Assembly (NCBI GenBank): GCA_017624715.1
Contig: JAGAMN010000043.1
Coordinates: forward strand, 1-64,000
From: Oscillospiraceae bacterium
GTDB lineage: Bacteria; Bacillota; Clostridia; Oscillospirales; Oscillospiraceae
DNA: 64,000 bases
Direction of reading: 5' to 3'
The notes beneath the pieces are model-generated. The model was not told the DNA's origin. It did no database searches and saw only the letters and a list, made by a program, of their open reading frames with translations. Shown here in pieces: positions 10,060 through 18,907 of the stretch (its first letter is position 1; every line of letters starts with the position of its first letter). Made by a program: the position numbers and the translations under genes.

Positions 10060-10401
10060 ATGTTCGGAACTCGTAAACTGGGCAAGACCAGCGATCAGAG
10101 AAAGGCTCTGCTGCGGCAGCTGGTTACCGACCTGCTGGACAACGGCAAGATCGAGACCACTTTCTATCGCGCCAAAGAGGTTCAGCCTGTTGTTGAGAAG
10201 ATGATCACCCTGGGCAAGAAGGGCGGCCTGGCTAATTACCGCCGCGCTCTGTCCTTCATTACCAAGGAAGACGTCGCTAACAAGCTGTTCAAGGAGATCG
10301 CTCCCAAGTACGCTGAGCGCAACGGTGGTTACACCCGCGTGACCCGTACCGGTGCTCGCCGCGGTGACGCTGCCGAGATGGCCGTCATCGAGCTGGTTTG
10401 A
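10060..10401 (+). CDS. rplQ: 50S ribosomal protein L17
   Basis: The product starts [21 protein letters not shown] and ends with the [19 protein letters not shown] block of L17. The ATG at 10060 was chosen over one at 10054 because only the former is correctly spaced (8 nt) from the AGGAGG site. The protein is about 113 residues, the standard size. It closes the ribosomal operon. Confidence 0.97.
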   Translation: MFGTRKLGKTSDQRKALLRQLVTDLLDNGKIETTFYRAKEVQPVVEKMITLGKKGGLANYRRALSFITKEDVANKLFKEIAPKYAERNGGYTRVTRTGARRGDAAEMAVIELV

Positions 10402-10420
10402 TCCAACAATTATAAGAATA

Positions 10421-10449
10421 GAGCGTGCTGATTTCAGCACGCTCTTTTT
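10421..10449 (+). terminator. Intrinsic terminator of the ribosomal operon
   Basis: GAGCGTGCTG and CAGCACGCTC form a perfect 10-bp stem with an ATTT loop, followed by TTTTTC. It ends the ribosomal transcript 19 nt after rplQ. On the minus strand the tail is poorer, so it may only partly stop the convergent epimerase transcript. Confidence 0.9.
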
Positions 10450-10497
10450 CTATATAAACCGCTGACGCAGCCAGCATCGGCGGTTTGTGATATGTAT

Positions 10498-11379
10498 TTA
10501 GCCAACCCGAAAAGTCAGCAGGTGTTGGCCGGTTTCGCCCACTTCCACACGGCGGATGCCGGGCTTGGTTTCCCAGACATGGTCGGTGTCAGTGCGGTCA
10601 GAGGTACCGCACCAGGGCTCAATGCAAATCACGGACATTTTGCCCGGAGCGCCCCACAGGCACAGATTATCAAAACCAGAGATACCCAGTTCCATAAATC
10701 TGCCGGAGCGGTTGGAACGCAAGGTGATGGTTTCAGCGTCCATGTTGCTGTAAAGGCGCGGGCCGTTGTCGAAGAAATGTTCATCCAGGGGAATATCCGT
10801 TTCATTGATAAGACAGGGCGTGTAGTTGCCGGTGAGCAGGCGGGTGTGGTTCTCCAACTCCATATGATTCAGCATTTGGGGACGGTTAAAGATCAGGCTG
10901 TAATCATCACCGCTTTCACCCAGCTCAATGGGGCAGTAGAAGCCGGGGTGCGCGCCCAGGCAGTAGTAAACAGGCTTGCTGTCGTCGTTGATCACATAGA
11001 AATTCTGAAGCACCTTATCGCCGTCCAGGGTAAATTCCACCTGAAAACGGAACTCGTAGGGGAAATAGCGACGTGTATAATCGGTGGCCGCCAGTTCCAG
11101 CAGGACCTTGGTTTCTGTGTGTTCAACCAGACGGAATTCCATATCGTTGGCAAAGCCATGCATCATGGCAGGATACACCTTTCCGCCGACGATGATCCGG
11201 TCATGGGCGATGCGACCGGGGTTAGGGAAGAGCAGCATGGTGTGGTGGGCAAAGGTTTCTGTGCCGGGCTGCCAGATGTACTCCATATCCAATTCCTTGG
11301 AATATATGCTCTGTAGCTCAGCGCCCAGAGAGCAAACGCGAATATGTAGCTTTTCGTTTTCCAGTTCAAAGTATGCCAT
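10498..11379 (-). CDS. Aldose 1-epimerase family protein (LacX-like)
   Basis: A roughly 293-residue galactose-mutarotase-fold protein. The family's catalytic His is in GAHPGF, the catalytic Glu probably in CIEPW, and an early conserved HGF is present (MMHGFA). It would interconvert anomers of an aldose or sugar derivative. The ATG at 11379 is preferred over an upstream TTG because it is spaced 9 nt from AAAGG. It begins 5 nt after the DUF2877 gene ends, so the two form an operon beside a sugar-acid locus. Confidence 0.85.
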   Translation of the reverse strand: MAYFELENEKLHIRVCSLGAELQSIYSKELDMEYIWQPGTETFAHHTMLLFPNPGRIAHDRIIVGGKVYPAMMHGFANDMEFRLVEHTETKVLLELAATDYTRRYFPYEFRFQVEFTLDGDKVLQNFYVINDDSKPVYYCLGAHPGFYCPIELGESGDDYSLIFNRPQMLNHMELENHTRLLTGNYTPCLINETDIPLDEHFFDNGPRLYSNMDAETITLRSNRSGRFMELGISGFDNLCLWGAPGKMSVICIEPWCGTSDRTDTDHVWETKPGIRRVEVGETGQHLLTFRVG

Positions 11380-11384
11380 AATGA

Positions 11385-12257
11385 TCAACCTTTCGTTGTT
11401 ATTTTTATTGCGAGCAGAAGCCCCAAAAGCATTTCAGAGCCGGAACTACTGCCAATTTCCAAAATAGGTTCGATGTTGATTGGAGTGCTAGAGGAAAGAT
11501 TCTTTAGAATGTCGTCCAATCGCTGGAAGCATCCGCCACAGGCCACAGCGTCCAGATAGGCGGCGCTAATGGCGTTGGTTCGGGTTGGCGCATTAGCTTT
11601 AATTGCGTCGCCTAGAATGGCAGCAGTGCCCTCCTGAGCGGCCAGTCGCAACAAGCCGTAAAGCATACCTAAAAGGATGTCGTCCAGGGAAGGGGTAAGA
11701 CCAATTCCAAATCCTAATAACTGACTGACGGCCTCGTTGATATTGCTCGAATTCTGGTTTTTCATTGCATCCAGGAGCTGTTCCAAAATGGGCAATGCAT
11801 GGGTGCAATAGGGGTTATTGTGTGCGGCAGATGATAAGGGCTGATTCAGCAGTAAAGGTGCAGCCAGTGCAGCCAGACTGCGTTGACTGCATCGGGAAAC
11901 AAGCAGCTTAGCGCAACGGTCAACCTGCTGTTGGAGAGGTGTTGCGAAGAAAATTTCGGTATCGACTACATCCCATAGGGGATTTAGTGTACCACCGGGA
12001 AAGTGAATACAGCCATCGAATACGGATACGTGTTGCCCAGCTTTTGGAGCTATCGCTGTCGCAAAATCCACAAATCGACTTAAACCAATTCCGATGGGAG
12101 TTAGACCATAGGAACGATCCATCAGCAAAAAAATGCTGGAAGAAAACTGCAAATAAATGCCTTTTGAGGTGGTTAAGAGAACTTCTCCAGATGAGTTTTT
12201 TTGCAAAAATGAGAAAATATCCGAAGGAAGACGGATATTGTCTTGAAATACTGTCAT
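11385..12257 (-). CDS. DUF2877 domain protein (YlbF/AllH-like)
   Basis: A 290-residue protein with the family hallmark LGFGIGLTPSLDDILLGML (about residue 200). DUF2877 proteins usually accompany FdrA and DUF1116 proteins. In E. coli these three (allF/G/H) have been linked to oxamate transcarbamylase activity. Here FdrA and DUF1116 lie 2-5 kb away in another minus-strand operon. The start at 12257 is set by GGAGGTGGG upstream. It may be an enzyme subunit or accessory factor of that complex; this is inference. Confidence 0.75.
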   Translation of the reverse strand: MTVFQDNIRLPSDIFSFLQKNSSGEVLLTTSKGIYLQFSSSIFLLMDRSYGLTPIGIGLSRFVDFATAIAPKAGQHVSVFDGCIHFPGGTLNPLWDVVDTEIFFATPLQQQVDRCAKLLVSRCSQRSLAALAAPLLLNQPLSSAAHNNPYCTHALPILEQLLDAMKNQNSSNINEAVSQLLGFGIGLTPSLDDILLGMLYGLLRLAAQEGTAAILGDAIKANAPTRTNAISAAYLDAVACGGCFQRLDDILKNLSSSTPINIEPILEIGSSSGSEMLLGLLLAIKITTKG

Positions 12258-12275
12258 AAAACCCACCTCCTGCCC

Positions 12276-12304
12276 TTGTATTTCCAAGTGGCCTTTGATA
12301 AAAT
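12276..12304 (+). promoter_or_regulatory. Putative promoter of the AraC regulator gene
   Basis: TTGTAT and TAAAAT are separated by 17 bp on the plus strand, about 30 bp before the regulator's start. This is a moderate match to the housekeeping consensus. The region is shared with the divergent DUF2877 gene, so autoregulation is plausible. Confidence 0.5.
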
Positions 12305-12337
12305 AGTGTCAGAAACAGACGAAGGGAGATGCACCTA

Positions 12338-13168
12338 ATGGAATTGATCCATGCGAATCCGTTTGTTCGCTTTGCTGACAGGCTTCGCTTTTCGTTTCAG
12401 CGCGGCCCATCCAAGACTTATGATTGCCGGCTGCTCTATTGTCTGGATGGCAAAGTTGCTGTGGAAATCGGGGGAGAATCCTATACCATGCGCCATGGTA
12501 GCCTGATTATTTTTCAGCCTGGCATCGAATATACGATCTGTCCGGAAAAAGCGCCGGAGCTCATCGTATTTGATTTCGATTTCACCCAAGATTACAGCAA
12601 TGTGGCAACCAGCATGATTCCGTGCCCGGCCAATACCTTTGTGCCGGAGCAAGCGCATCCCAGGATATCCTTTTCTGATACGGAACTGTTTGATGAACCG
12701 GTCTTCTTTGATAATGTGACCTTCATTGAGCCCATGCTCCGTGAAATTGTATCGGAATTCCAGGAAAAACGGTTGTACTATACAGGTAAAACCTCTACAT
12801 TACTGAAGTCGGTTTTGTTTGAATTGGCCCGGTACAACAAGCTGGACAGCAAGAGCAATATGCTGGTGACGCAGATTATGCAGTACATTGACGCGAATAT
12901 CTCCGGGCAGATCACCAACGGCGATTTGGGCGTGTATTTTAATTATAATCCCAATTACCTAAACCGGCTGATGCTACGCCATACAGGAAAGACCCTGCAT
13001 AAATATGTACTGCAGCAGCGGATCGCTCTGTCACTCAAGCTGATCCAAACCACTAATATGACCATTGCGGAAATTGCTATGCATTTGGGATTTAACAGCC
13101 CGTCGCATTTCTCCTATTGTTTTAAGAAGGAAATGGGTTTCTCACCCATGCAGTTCCGCAGCGAATAA
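12338..13168 (+). CDS. AraC family transcriptional regulator
   Basis: A 276-residue regulator with an N-terminal cupin-like sensor domain (about 1-160) and a C-terminal double helix-turn-helix AraC domain (about 175-276; FNYNPNYLNRLMLRHTGKTLHKYVLQQRI, then IAEIAMHLGFNSPSHFSYCFKKEMGFSPMQFR). The ATG at 12338 is chosen because an ATG at 12329 directly touches the AGGGAG site. Its position between the DUF2877 operon and the FdrA operon suggests control of one or both by a sugar or acid ligand. Confidence 0.9.
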   Translation: MELIHANPFVRFADRLRFSFQRGPSKTYDCRLLYCLDGKVAVEIGGESYTMRHGSLIIFQPGIEYTICPEKAPELIVFDFDFTQDYSNVATSMIPCPANTFVPEQAHPRISFSDTELFDEPVFFDNVTFIEPMLREIVSEFQEKRLYYTGKTSTLLKSVLFELARYNKLDSKSNMLVTQIMQYIDANISGQITNGDLGVYFNYNPNYLNRLMLRHTGKTLHKYVLQQRIALSLKLIQTTNMTIAEIAMHLGFNSPSHFSYCFKKEMGFSPMQFRSE

Positions 13169-13184
13169 AGTAGATAGCGAAAAG

Positions 13185-13215
13185 GGAGCTGGCACGTTTG
13201 TGCCAGCTCCTTCTT
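13185..13215. terminator. Bidirectional terminator between AraC gene and kinase gene
   Basis: GGAGCTGGCAC (13185-13195) and GTGCCAGCTCC (13200-13210) make a perfect 11-bp stem with a GTTT loop. TTCTT follows on the plus strand and TTTTCG on the minus strand. It separates the convergent AraC and acetate-kinase-like genes. Confidence 0.85.
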
Positions 13216-13217
13216 GC

Positions 13218-14399
13218 TTATTGCAGCATTTGGCACACATTTTGCGCTACGATGCTCTCTTCATCGGTCTTCAGCCGCCAGACAGAAACCTTGCTGTCCG
13301 GGGTGCTGATGCAACCGTCTGTTCTGCCACTGTTGGCAGCGGCATCCAGGGAAAGACCCATGTAAGCCAGCTTTTCGCAAACGCGGCTGCGAACCACATC
13401 GCTGTTCAAGCCGATGCCGCCAGTGAATACCAGTGCATCCAGACCGCCCAGGTATGCGGTGTACATACCGATGTAACCCAGAATGTTGTCGATCAGTGTA
13501 TCGACAGCCAGCTGAGCGTGCTCGTTACCGGCATCGGCAGCCTCCAGCACCAGGCGGAGGTCGTTGCTGACACCGCTCAGGCCCAACAGGCCACTTTTCT
13601 TGGATAGAATGTTTAGAACTTCTTCCAGGTCACAGTCCAGCTTTTCCATCAGCATGGGCAGGCAGAAGGGTTCAAAATCGCCAACGCGGTTGTTGTGGAA
13701 CAGACCGGATTGCACAGTTGCGCCCAAGGTGGTAGCAATGCTCTTACCGTCCAGAATAGCGCAGATAGAGGAAGAACCGCCCAGATGACAGGTAATCACC
13801 CGTCTGGCCTCGGGCTGCAGCTTCTTCATCGCACCGGCAATGTACTCATGGCTGGAGCCATGGAAGCCGTACTTGCGGATGCCGAATTTTTCCCGCCATT
13901 CATAGGGTACACCGTAAGTGGTACGGTAGTCGGGAATGGTGGCATGGAAGCTGGTCTCAAACCGGGCGATCTGCACCAGGTCGGGATAATTCTCCCGAAT
14001 ATCCTTCATAGCAGACAGATAGATGGGGTTGTGGGCGGGTGCCAGAGGCGTGACTCGCTCCATTTCCGCAATCAATTCGTCATCTACAATTCGGGTACCG
14101 GACAAGCTGCCACCGTGAACGGCCTTGTAACCAACGGCGTTCAGATCCTGCAGACTGGTCAGCAGACCATCCTTTTGCAGAATTTCCAGGAACAGGGTGA
14201 AGCCTGCACCGTGGTTGGGAACAGGACAAGCACCGGTCGCATTCTTACCATCACAGTTTGTATACTGCCAGCGGCTTTCTGCAGCGCCAACGGATTCAAT
14301 CTCACCGCTGGCACGGACATCCATATTCTCGCCCTGCACATGATAGAGCTTAAATTTGAAACTGGTAGTACCCAGATTCATAATAAAGATCTTTTTCAT
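13218..14399 (-). CDS. Acetate kinase-family protein, divergent
   Basis: A 393-residue ASKHA-fold kinase of the acetate/propionate kinase family, expected to move phosphate between an acyl phosphate and ADP. Family motifs are present: N8 in MNLGTTSFKFKL, HGG at 95-97, PAHNPIYL, KYGFHGSSH, R238 in NNRVGD and TDEES near residue 378. The catalytic aspartate of FDTAFH is replaced by glutamate (E148 in FETSFH). The usual TRSGD is NNRVGD. It overlaps the DUF1116 gene by 4 nt, in the place where E. coli-type loci carry a carbamate kinase. Confidence 0.85.
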   Translation of the reverse strand: MKKIFIMNLGTTSFKFKLYHVQGENMDVRASGEIESVGAAESRWQYTNCDGKNATGACPVPNHGAGFTLFLEILQKDGLLTSLQDLNAVGYKAVHGGSLSGTRIVDDELIAEMERVTPLAPAHNPIYLSAMKDIRENYPDLVQIARFETSFHATIPDYRTTYGVPYEWREKFGIRKYGFHGSSHEYIAGAMKKLQPEARRVITCHLGGSSSICAILDGKSIATTLGATVQSGLFHNNRVGDFEPFCLPMLMEKLDCDLEEVLNILSKKSGLLGLSGVSNDLRLVLEAADAGNEHAQLAVDTLIDNILGYIGMYTAYLGGLDALVFTGGIGLNSDVVRSRVCEKLAYMGLSLDAAANSGRTDGCISTPDSKVSVWRLKTDEESIVAQNVCQMLQ

Positions 14400-15814
14400 A
14401 CTGCTTCCTTTTCGTACTTGGCAACGAATGCAGCCATGGCTTTTTCAAAGCACTCCATGGGGATCCGGGCCATGCCGGCGCCGATGAGGCCGCCTTCCTT
14501 ATTAAACATACCGCCGTGAATTACGGGGCTGATACCGGTCTGCAGGACCTTGCGGATGTCGATGCCCACAGGCAGGAAATCGAAGTCCATGTTGGGGATG
14601 GGGTAGTTGTAGTTTTTCTTGACGCAGATCTTTTCCATCTCCCGGGTCTGTGCAATGGCATCCTTCAGCTTCATGCCACGCAGGTTGCAGACGATGGGGG
14701 ATGCAGCGGCAGCCAGGCCACCCAGACCTGCACATTCCACGACACAGCTATCGCCGCACCAGGGAATCTGGTCGTCGATGGTGTACTTGCTGGAGGTGTA
14801 GCGGCCTTCCATCATGGGAGCGGGAGCGGTGAACCACTGATCGCCCATAGCAGCGATCTTAATGCCGAATTCCACACCGTTGCCGCAAACTGCGGTAACC
14901 ACGGTGGAGTACTCTCTGCCCACGTTGCCCAGCATGGCAGCGCGGCTTGCACCCTGGCCGAAGCAGTGGAAGAAACGGGGCGTTTCAACGATGTACTGCA
15001 TGGAAGCCATGACCTGATCTCTGGGCATATCCAGCTTCATCATGTCCATGGTGATCTGATGCTCAAACAGCAGGTCGGCAGCGGACTGACGGGTGTGGTT
15101 CTCGTCGCCCATGACCATGCTCTCTGCCAGGATGGGCTTGATGGGAAGGCCACCCTTGGCTTTCGCAACCTCTGCCATGGGAGGCAGCAGATATTCCTTC
15201 ATGTGCCGCAGGTTCTCGGCAATGCCTTCGGAGTACAGACCCCAACCGCAGAAGCCGCCCTGATAGACAATGCCTTCAGCAGGGAAGGTGGCAGCGATCT
15301 TGCCGTTGTTGCGGTCCTTGATGATGATCATGGCAACGCTCTTGGTGATAATGCCGGTACCGGCACCGACAGTGTTGGTGTCCAGGGCGGAGATCATCTT
15401 GATCTTGCCGCTGTGGATCAGCTCCAGAGCTTCCTCCTCGGTCTTGGCCCAGCCTTCAAACAGGCAGGCAGAGACCATGCCGCGCTGATGCAGCATGACC
15501 ATGTCCTCGAAGGAGATGGGAGGACCGGAGTGGGTGACGGTGTAGTCGTCCAAACCTTCGATAACCTCACCGGCGGGCTTAACATCGATCCACACAGGGT
15601 CAGCCTGAATGACCATATCGGCAGCAGCCTCGTTGGCTTCGTCGATCTTGGCAGCCAAAGCGCCGGTGGTAACCTTCAGCAGCTGCTCCTGCAGCTCTTC
15701 GCTGAGCTTGACGGGAGGATGCCAGTCGATCTGTGCGACCTTGCAATCCTGATTGACAAGGGCATCATAGAAAGAAGAAATGCCCAGATTTACGATTCTC
15801 AATTTTTCAGCCAT
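14396..15814 (-). CDS. DUF1116 family protein (YlbE/AllG-like)
   Basis: A 472-residue protein with the DUF1116 features QIDWHPPV near the N-terminus, GNGVEFGI, and GMARIPMECF near the C-terminus. Members sit next to FdrA proteins and in E. coli are linked to oxamate transcarbamylase. It starts 5 nt after the fdrA stop and is coupled through an ATGA overlap to the kinase. The likely role is a subunit of a transferase or acyl-phosphate-forming enzyme. The substrate is unknown. Confidence 0.85.
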   Translation of the reverse strand: MAEKLRIVNLGISSFYDALVNQDCKVAQIDWHPPVKLSEELQEQLLKVTTGALAAKIDEANEAAADMVIQADPVWIDVKPAGEVIEGLDDYTVTHSGPPISFEDMVMLHQRGMVSACLFEGWAKTEEEALELIHSGKIKMISALDTNTVGAGTGIITKSVAMIIIKDRNNGKIAATFPAEGIVYQGGFCGWGLYSEGIAENLRHMKEYLLPPMAEVAKAKGGLPIKPILAESMVMGDENHTRQSAADLLFEHQITMDMMKLDMPRDQVMASMQYIVETPRFFHCFGQGASRAAMLGNVGREYSTVVTAVCGNGVEFGIKIAAMGDQWFTAPAPMMEGRYTSSKYTIDDQIPWCGDSCVVECAGLGGLAAAASPIVCNLRGMKLKDAIAQTREMEKICVKKNYNYPIPNMDFDFLPVGIDIRKVLQTGISPVIHGGMFNKEGGLIGAGMARIPMECFEKAMAAFVAKYEKEAV

Positions 15815-15819
15815 TTTTC

Positions 15820-17337
15820 TTACCTCCGATCCAGCTCGTTCATCATAGCGCTGGCCAGCTTTGCGCTCTGGTAGTTGCTCTTAACAACAATTACGCCGGC
15901 CTCAATCAGCAATTTTTCCTTCTCAGCAACATTCTGGGGATCCTCCTGGGAGCCGCAGATGCTGGAAATAAACACGATTTCAGGGTGCTTTGCGCATTCC
16001 TTAGCGAATGCGGTGATGGGGTCAGCGGCGACGCCGGGGCCGGTGATGAAGTCTACCAGAACAACGCCCACTTCCTCGTCAGCCAGTTCCTGACGCAGTC
16101 TTGCCAGACGCAGGCTGGGATCAAAAACGGGGTGGGGAGCCTTGGCGGTAAAGTCCTCAGCGCCCAGGTCCAGAATGGCGTGGCCCTCACTCTTCTCGGA
16201 GTCAGCCAGTTTGGTGCAGAAGCGGTTAGACAGGTTGGAATTCAGCTGAACGCCCTGATTGTGGGCACTGAAGTACTGCAGAGCCTCTTCGGTGAAGGTA
16301 CCGCCACAGTACAGGCCGCGGAAGTACTTGCGACCGGCATCCAGCTTGGCAACGGATTCCTTGGCAAGTGCTGCGATCTGCTCGTCGTTCATGCCAAAGT
16401 TGCTGACATTGCCGCCGGCCAGCTCCACAGCCTTCAGAGCACAGGCTTCCAGGCTGAAGGTGGCGTGAACCTTGTGGCCCTCGAACAGCTTTTCGTTGCT
16501 GCCCAGGAACACGACGACAACGGGCTTGGTGCAGTTATCAGCCACATCCAGAACCTTATCCATAACACCCAGGTCAGCAAGCTTGGAAACCAGAACGATA
16601 ACCTTGGTGTTGGGGTCAGCTTCCATGCGCTTGATGCCCTCGATCATGGTAATACCGCCGATCTGGGGATACAGGTCACGTCCGCCGGTACCAATCAAGT
16701 TGCTGACACCCAGGCCGCACTTTTCGATGATGCAGCCCACTTCCTGTGCACCGCTGCCGGAGGCGGCGACGATGCCGATGGGGCCGTCCTTAATGATAGA
16801 GCCGGCAGCCAGGGCAACACCGTTGAGCAGGGCAACGCCTGCGTCGGGACCCATGACCAGCTTGCCCAGTGACTTACCCAGCTGCTTCAGCTCCAGCTCT
16901 TCTTCAATGGTCACATTGTCGCTGAAGATGAACAGATCCATGCCCATGTGCAGAGCCTTCTTGGCTTCTGCGGCGGCATATTCGCCGGGCAGGGAGATCT
17001 GGCACAGGTCGTAGGGATCTTCCTGGAGGTTGATCTCGGTCAGGTTGTTGTAGCTGGTATAATCATCGACATCCTTGCGGTCAATGATATTCTTGACCAT
17101 CTCGATGGCAGCACCGCAGATTTCCTCGGTATCGGCGGTGACGGCGATGACCAGGTCATTGCTGGTCACGTCCTCAGGCAGGGTGTAGCTCAGCTCCTTC
17201 AGCAGAGCCTGGTTGGCGGGGGTAGCCATCATGGCTTCCACGTTGGACACACCGGCCAGGGTCAAAACCTTATCGGAAATGCCCATCAGGCTGACGGAGT
17301 CCACATATCTTTTCTTTTCTACAATTACTTTTTGCAT
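15820..17337 (-). CDS. fdrA: FdrA family protein (acyl-CoA synthetase-like)
   Basis: A 505-residue FdrA protein. FdrA resembles the alpha/beta parts of ADP-forming acyl-CoA synthetases and has glycine-rich nucleotide/CoA-type loops (GIVAASGSGAQEVGC, GTGGRDLYPQIGG). The start at 17337 is supported by GAGGTG at proper spacing. The preceding flavoprotein gene ends 11 nt upstream. With DUF1116 and the downstream kinase it forms an apparent acyl-phosphate module. The reaction in this context is not known. Confidence 0.88.
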   Translation of the reverse strand: MQKVIVEKKRYVDSVSLMGISDKVLTLAGVSNVEAMMATPANQALLKELSYTLPEDVTSNDLVIAVTADTEEICGAAIEMVKNIIDRKDVDDYTSYNNLTEINLQEDPYDLCQISLPGEYAAAEAKKALHMGMDLFIFSDNVTIEEELELKQLGKSLGKLVMGPDAGVALLNGVALAAGSIIKDGPIGIVAASGSGAQEVGCIIEKCGLGVSNLIGTGGRDLYPQIGGITMIEGIKRMEADPNTKVIVLVSKLADLGVMDKVLDVADNCTKPVVVVFLGSNEKLFEGHKVHATFSLEACALKAVELAGGNVSNFGMNDEQIAALAKESVAKLDAGRKYFRGLYCGGTFTEEALQYFSAHNQGVQLNSNLSNRFCTKLADSEKSEGHAILDLGAEDFTAKAPHPVFDPSLRLARLRQELADEEVGVVLVDFITGPGVAADPITAFAKECAKHPEIVFISSICGSQEDPQNVAEKEKLLIEAGVIVVKSNYQSAKLASAMMNELDRR

Positions 17338-17347
17338 ATTGTTCACC

Positions 17348-18904
17348 TCAAACTGACTCTTTGGACAAAGCACATTGGCCGTCCTTGTTTTGAATGATGA
17401 TACGGTAGGGGAGTTCTTCTTTTTGGGAATCTTCCCGGTAGTGGCAGCCTACACTCTCTTTCCGCTCCAGAGCGCTCAGCAACGCGATCTTTGCGGTCAG
17501 CAGATCATTGTACAATCGGTGTTTTTCAAAACAGCCCTTGTGATCACCTAAGAAAGAGAGAAGCACATCTGTTTGCTCAATGCCACCCTTTAACAATTTC
17601 TCATTACGGATAACACCCAGGTTTCTTCGCAGCAGAAATTGCAGTGCCATGCGCAAATCTGCAATATCTTCCTCTGATGCCCGGTTGGGCTCGTCTGTGG
17701 CCGTTGCAGGCCGTGCGGAAGGGTCAAAATCTTTCAGAGCGGTCTGACCGGCGACACGGCCGAAGACCATGGTTTCCAGACCGGCATTACCGCCCAAACG
17801 GTTGGCACCGTGCAGACCGCCGGTGACTTCGCCACAGGCAAGCAAACCGGGGATGCCGGTACGGCAGTTTTCATCGATCAGTGCGCCACCGCAGGTGGTG
17901 TGAGCCGCCGGAGCGATCTCCACAGGCTCTTTGCACATATCGATGCCGTAGGCTAAGTAGCGGTTGCGGTAGAGCTTGTACACACCCTCCCACAGTGCCT
18001 GGGGGACAGCGGTGGCATCAAACCAAACACCGCCGTGCTCCGTTGCGCCGTTACGGCGAATCTCGTCGCAAATGCACTTGGATTGCATGTCCTTGGAAAC
18101 CCGTTCGCCGTCTTCGCTGTAGCGGAGCATAAACCGGTTGCCGTCTTTGCCCCGGAGGACAGCGCCCTCATAGAACATGGTGGTGATGATACTCTTGCCC
18201 ACCAGTTCCGGAGGCCATACGGCAGCGCTGGGCTCGAACTGGATAAACTCCATGTCCGTCATTTTTGCGCCAGCAAGATATGCCATAGCGCAGCCGTCGC
18301 CGCCGATGTCCGCAGAGTTGGTGGACTCGGGAAACAGCTTGCCGAAACCGCCGGTAGCCAGGATCACCAGCTTTGCGCCGATGGTGCAGAAACGGTCGGT
18401 GTCCTTGTCGTAGCAGTATGCACCACAGACCCGGTCACCGTCTTTTACCAACTCAAGTGCCCGGAAATTACCGTATTCCCGGTAATTCTTCGAACTGTTC
18501 AACCGCTTTCTCAGCCTGCTCATCATGGCCGGGCCGGTATGATTCTCAATACCTGCAATTCTTGCCACGGAAGAACCCAGGGATTTAATCAGCCGATAGC
18601 CGTTTTCGTCAGCATCAACAGATAGCCCCAGTTCTGCAAAATAATCTTGCAGAGTTAGACTGTCGTGACACAGCCGCTTCACAAGGGATGCTCTGCTTTG
18701 CTGATAGCCCGATGCCATGGAGTCGGCATAGAACAGCTCCTCGCTGTCGCCTTCGCCTACCGGCAGGCAAAAGCCGTGAATGTAGGGGGAAGCACCGCCG
18801 CCGCACTGCAGCAGCGTGACTTCCAGATCGCTGTCTTTGATGATCTCATAGGCGGCGGCAATGCCGGTTAGACCGCCGCCGATGATCAAAATATCGGTGG
18901 TCAT
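17348..18904 (-). CDS. FAD-dependent oxidoreductase (fumarate reductase/aspartate oxidase-like)
   Basis: A 518-residue flavoprotein with an N-terminal dinucleotide-binding motif (DILIIGGGLTGIAAAYE). Its C-terminal block (TCGGALIDENCRTGIPGLLACGEV...GANRLGGNAGLETMVFG) is typical of the SdhA/FrdA/NadB superfamily. It should oxidise or reduce a small carboxylate using FAD. No signal peptide is visible, so it is probably cytoplasmic. It lies 3 nt after the IlvD/Edd gene in the same operon. The substrate is unknown. Confidence 0.85.
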   Translation of the reverse strand: MTTDILIIGGGLTGIAAAYEIIKDSDLEVTLLQCGGGASPYIHGFCLPVGEGDSEELFYADSMASGYQQSRASLVKRLCHDSLTLQDYFAELGLSVDADENGYRLIKSLGSSVARIAGIENHTGPAMMSRLRKRLNSSKNYREYGNFRALELVKDGDRVCGAYCYDKDTDRFCTIGAKLVILATGGFGKLFPESTNSADIGGDGCAMAYLAGAKMTDMEFIQFEPSAAVWPPELVGKSIITTMFYEGAVLRGKDGNRFMLRYSEDGERVSKDMQSKCICDEIRRNGATEHGGVWFDATAVPQALWEGVYKLYRNRYLAYGIDMCKEPVEIAPAAHTTCGGALIDENCRTGIPGLLACGEVTGGLHGANRLGGNAGLETMVFGRVAGQTALKDFDPSARPATATDEPNRASEEDIADLRMALQFLLRRNLGVIRNEKLLKGGIEQTDVLLSFLGDHKGCFEKHRLYNDLLTAKIALLSALERKESVGCHYREDSQKEELPYRIIIQNKDGQCALSKESV

Positions 18905-18907
18905 AGA

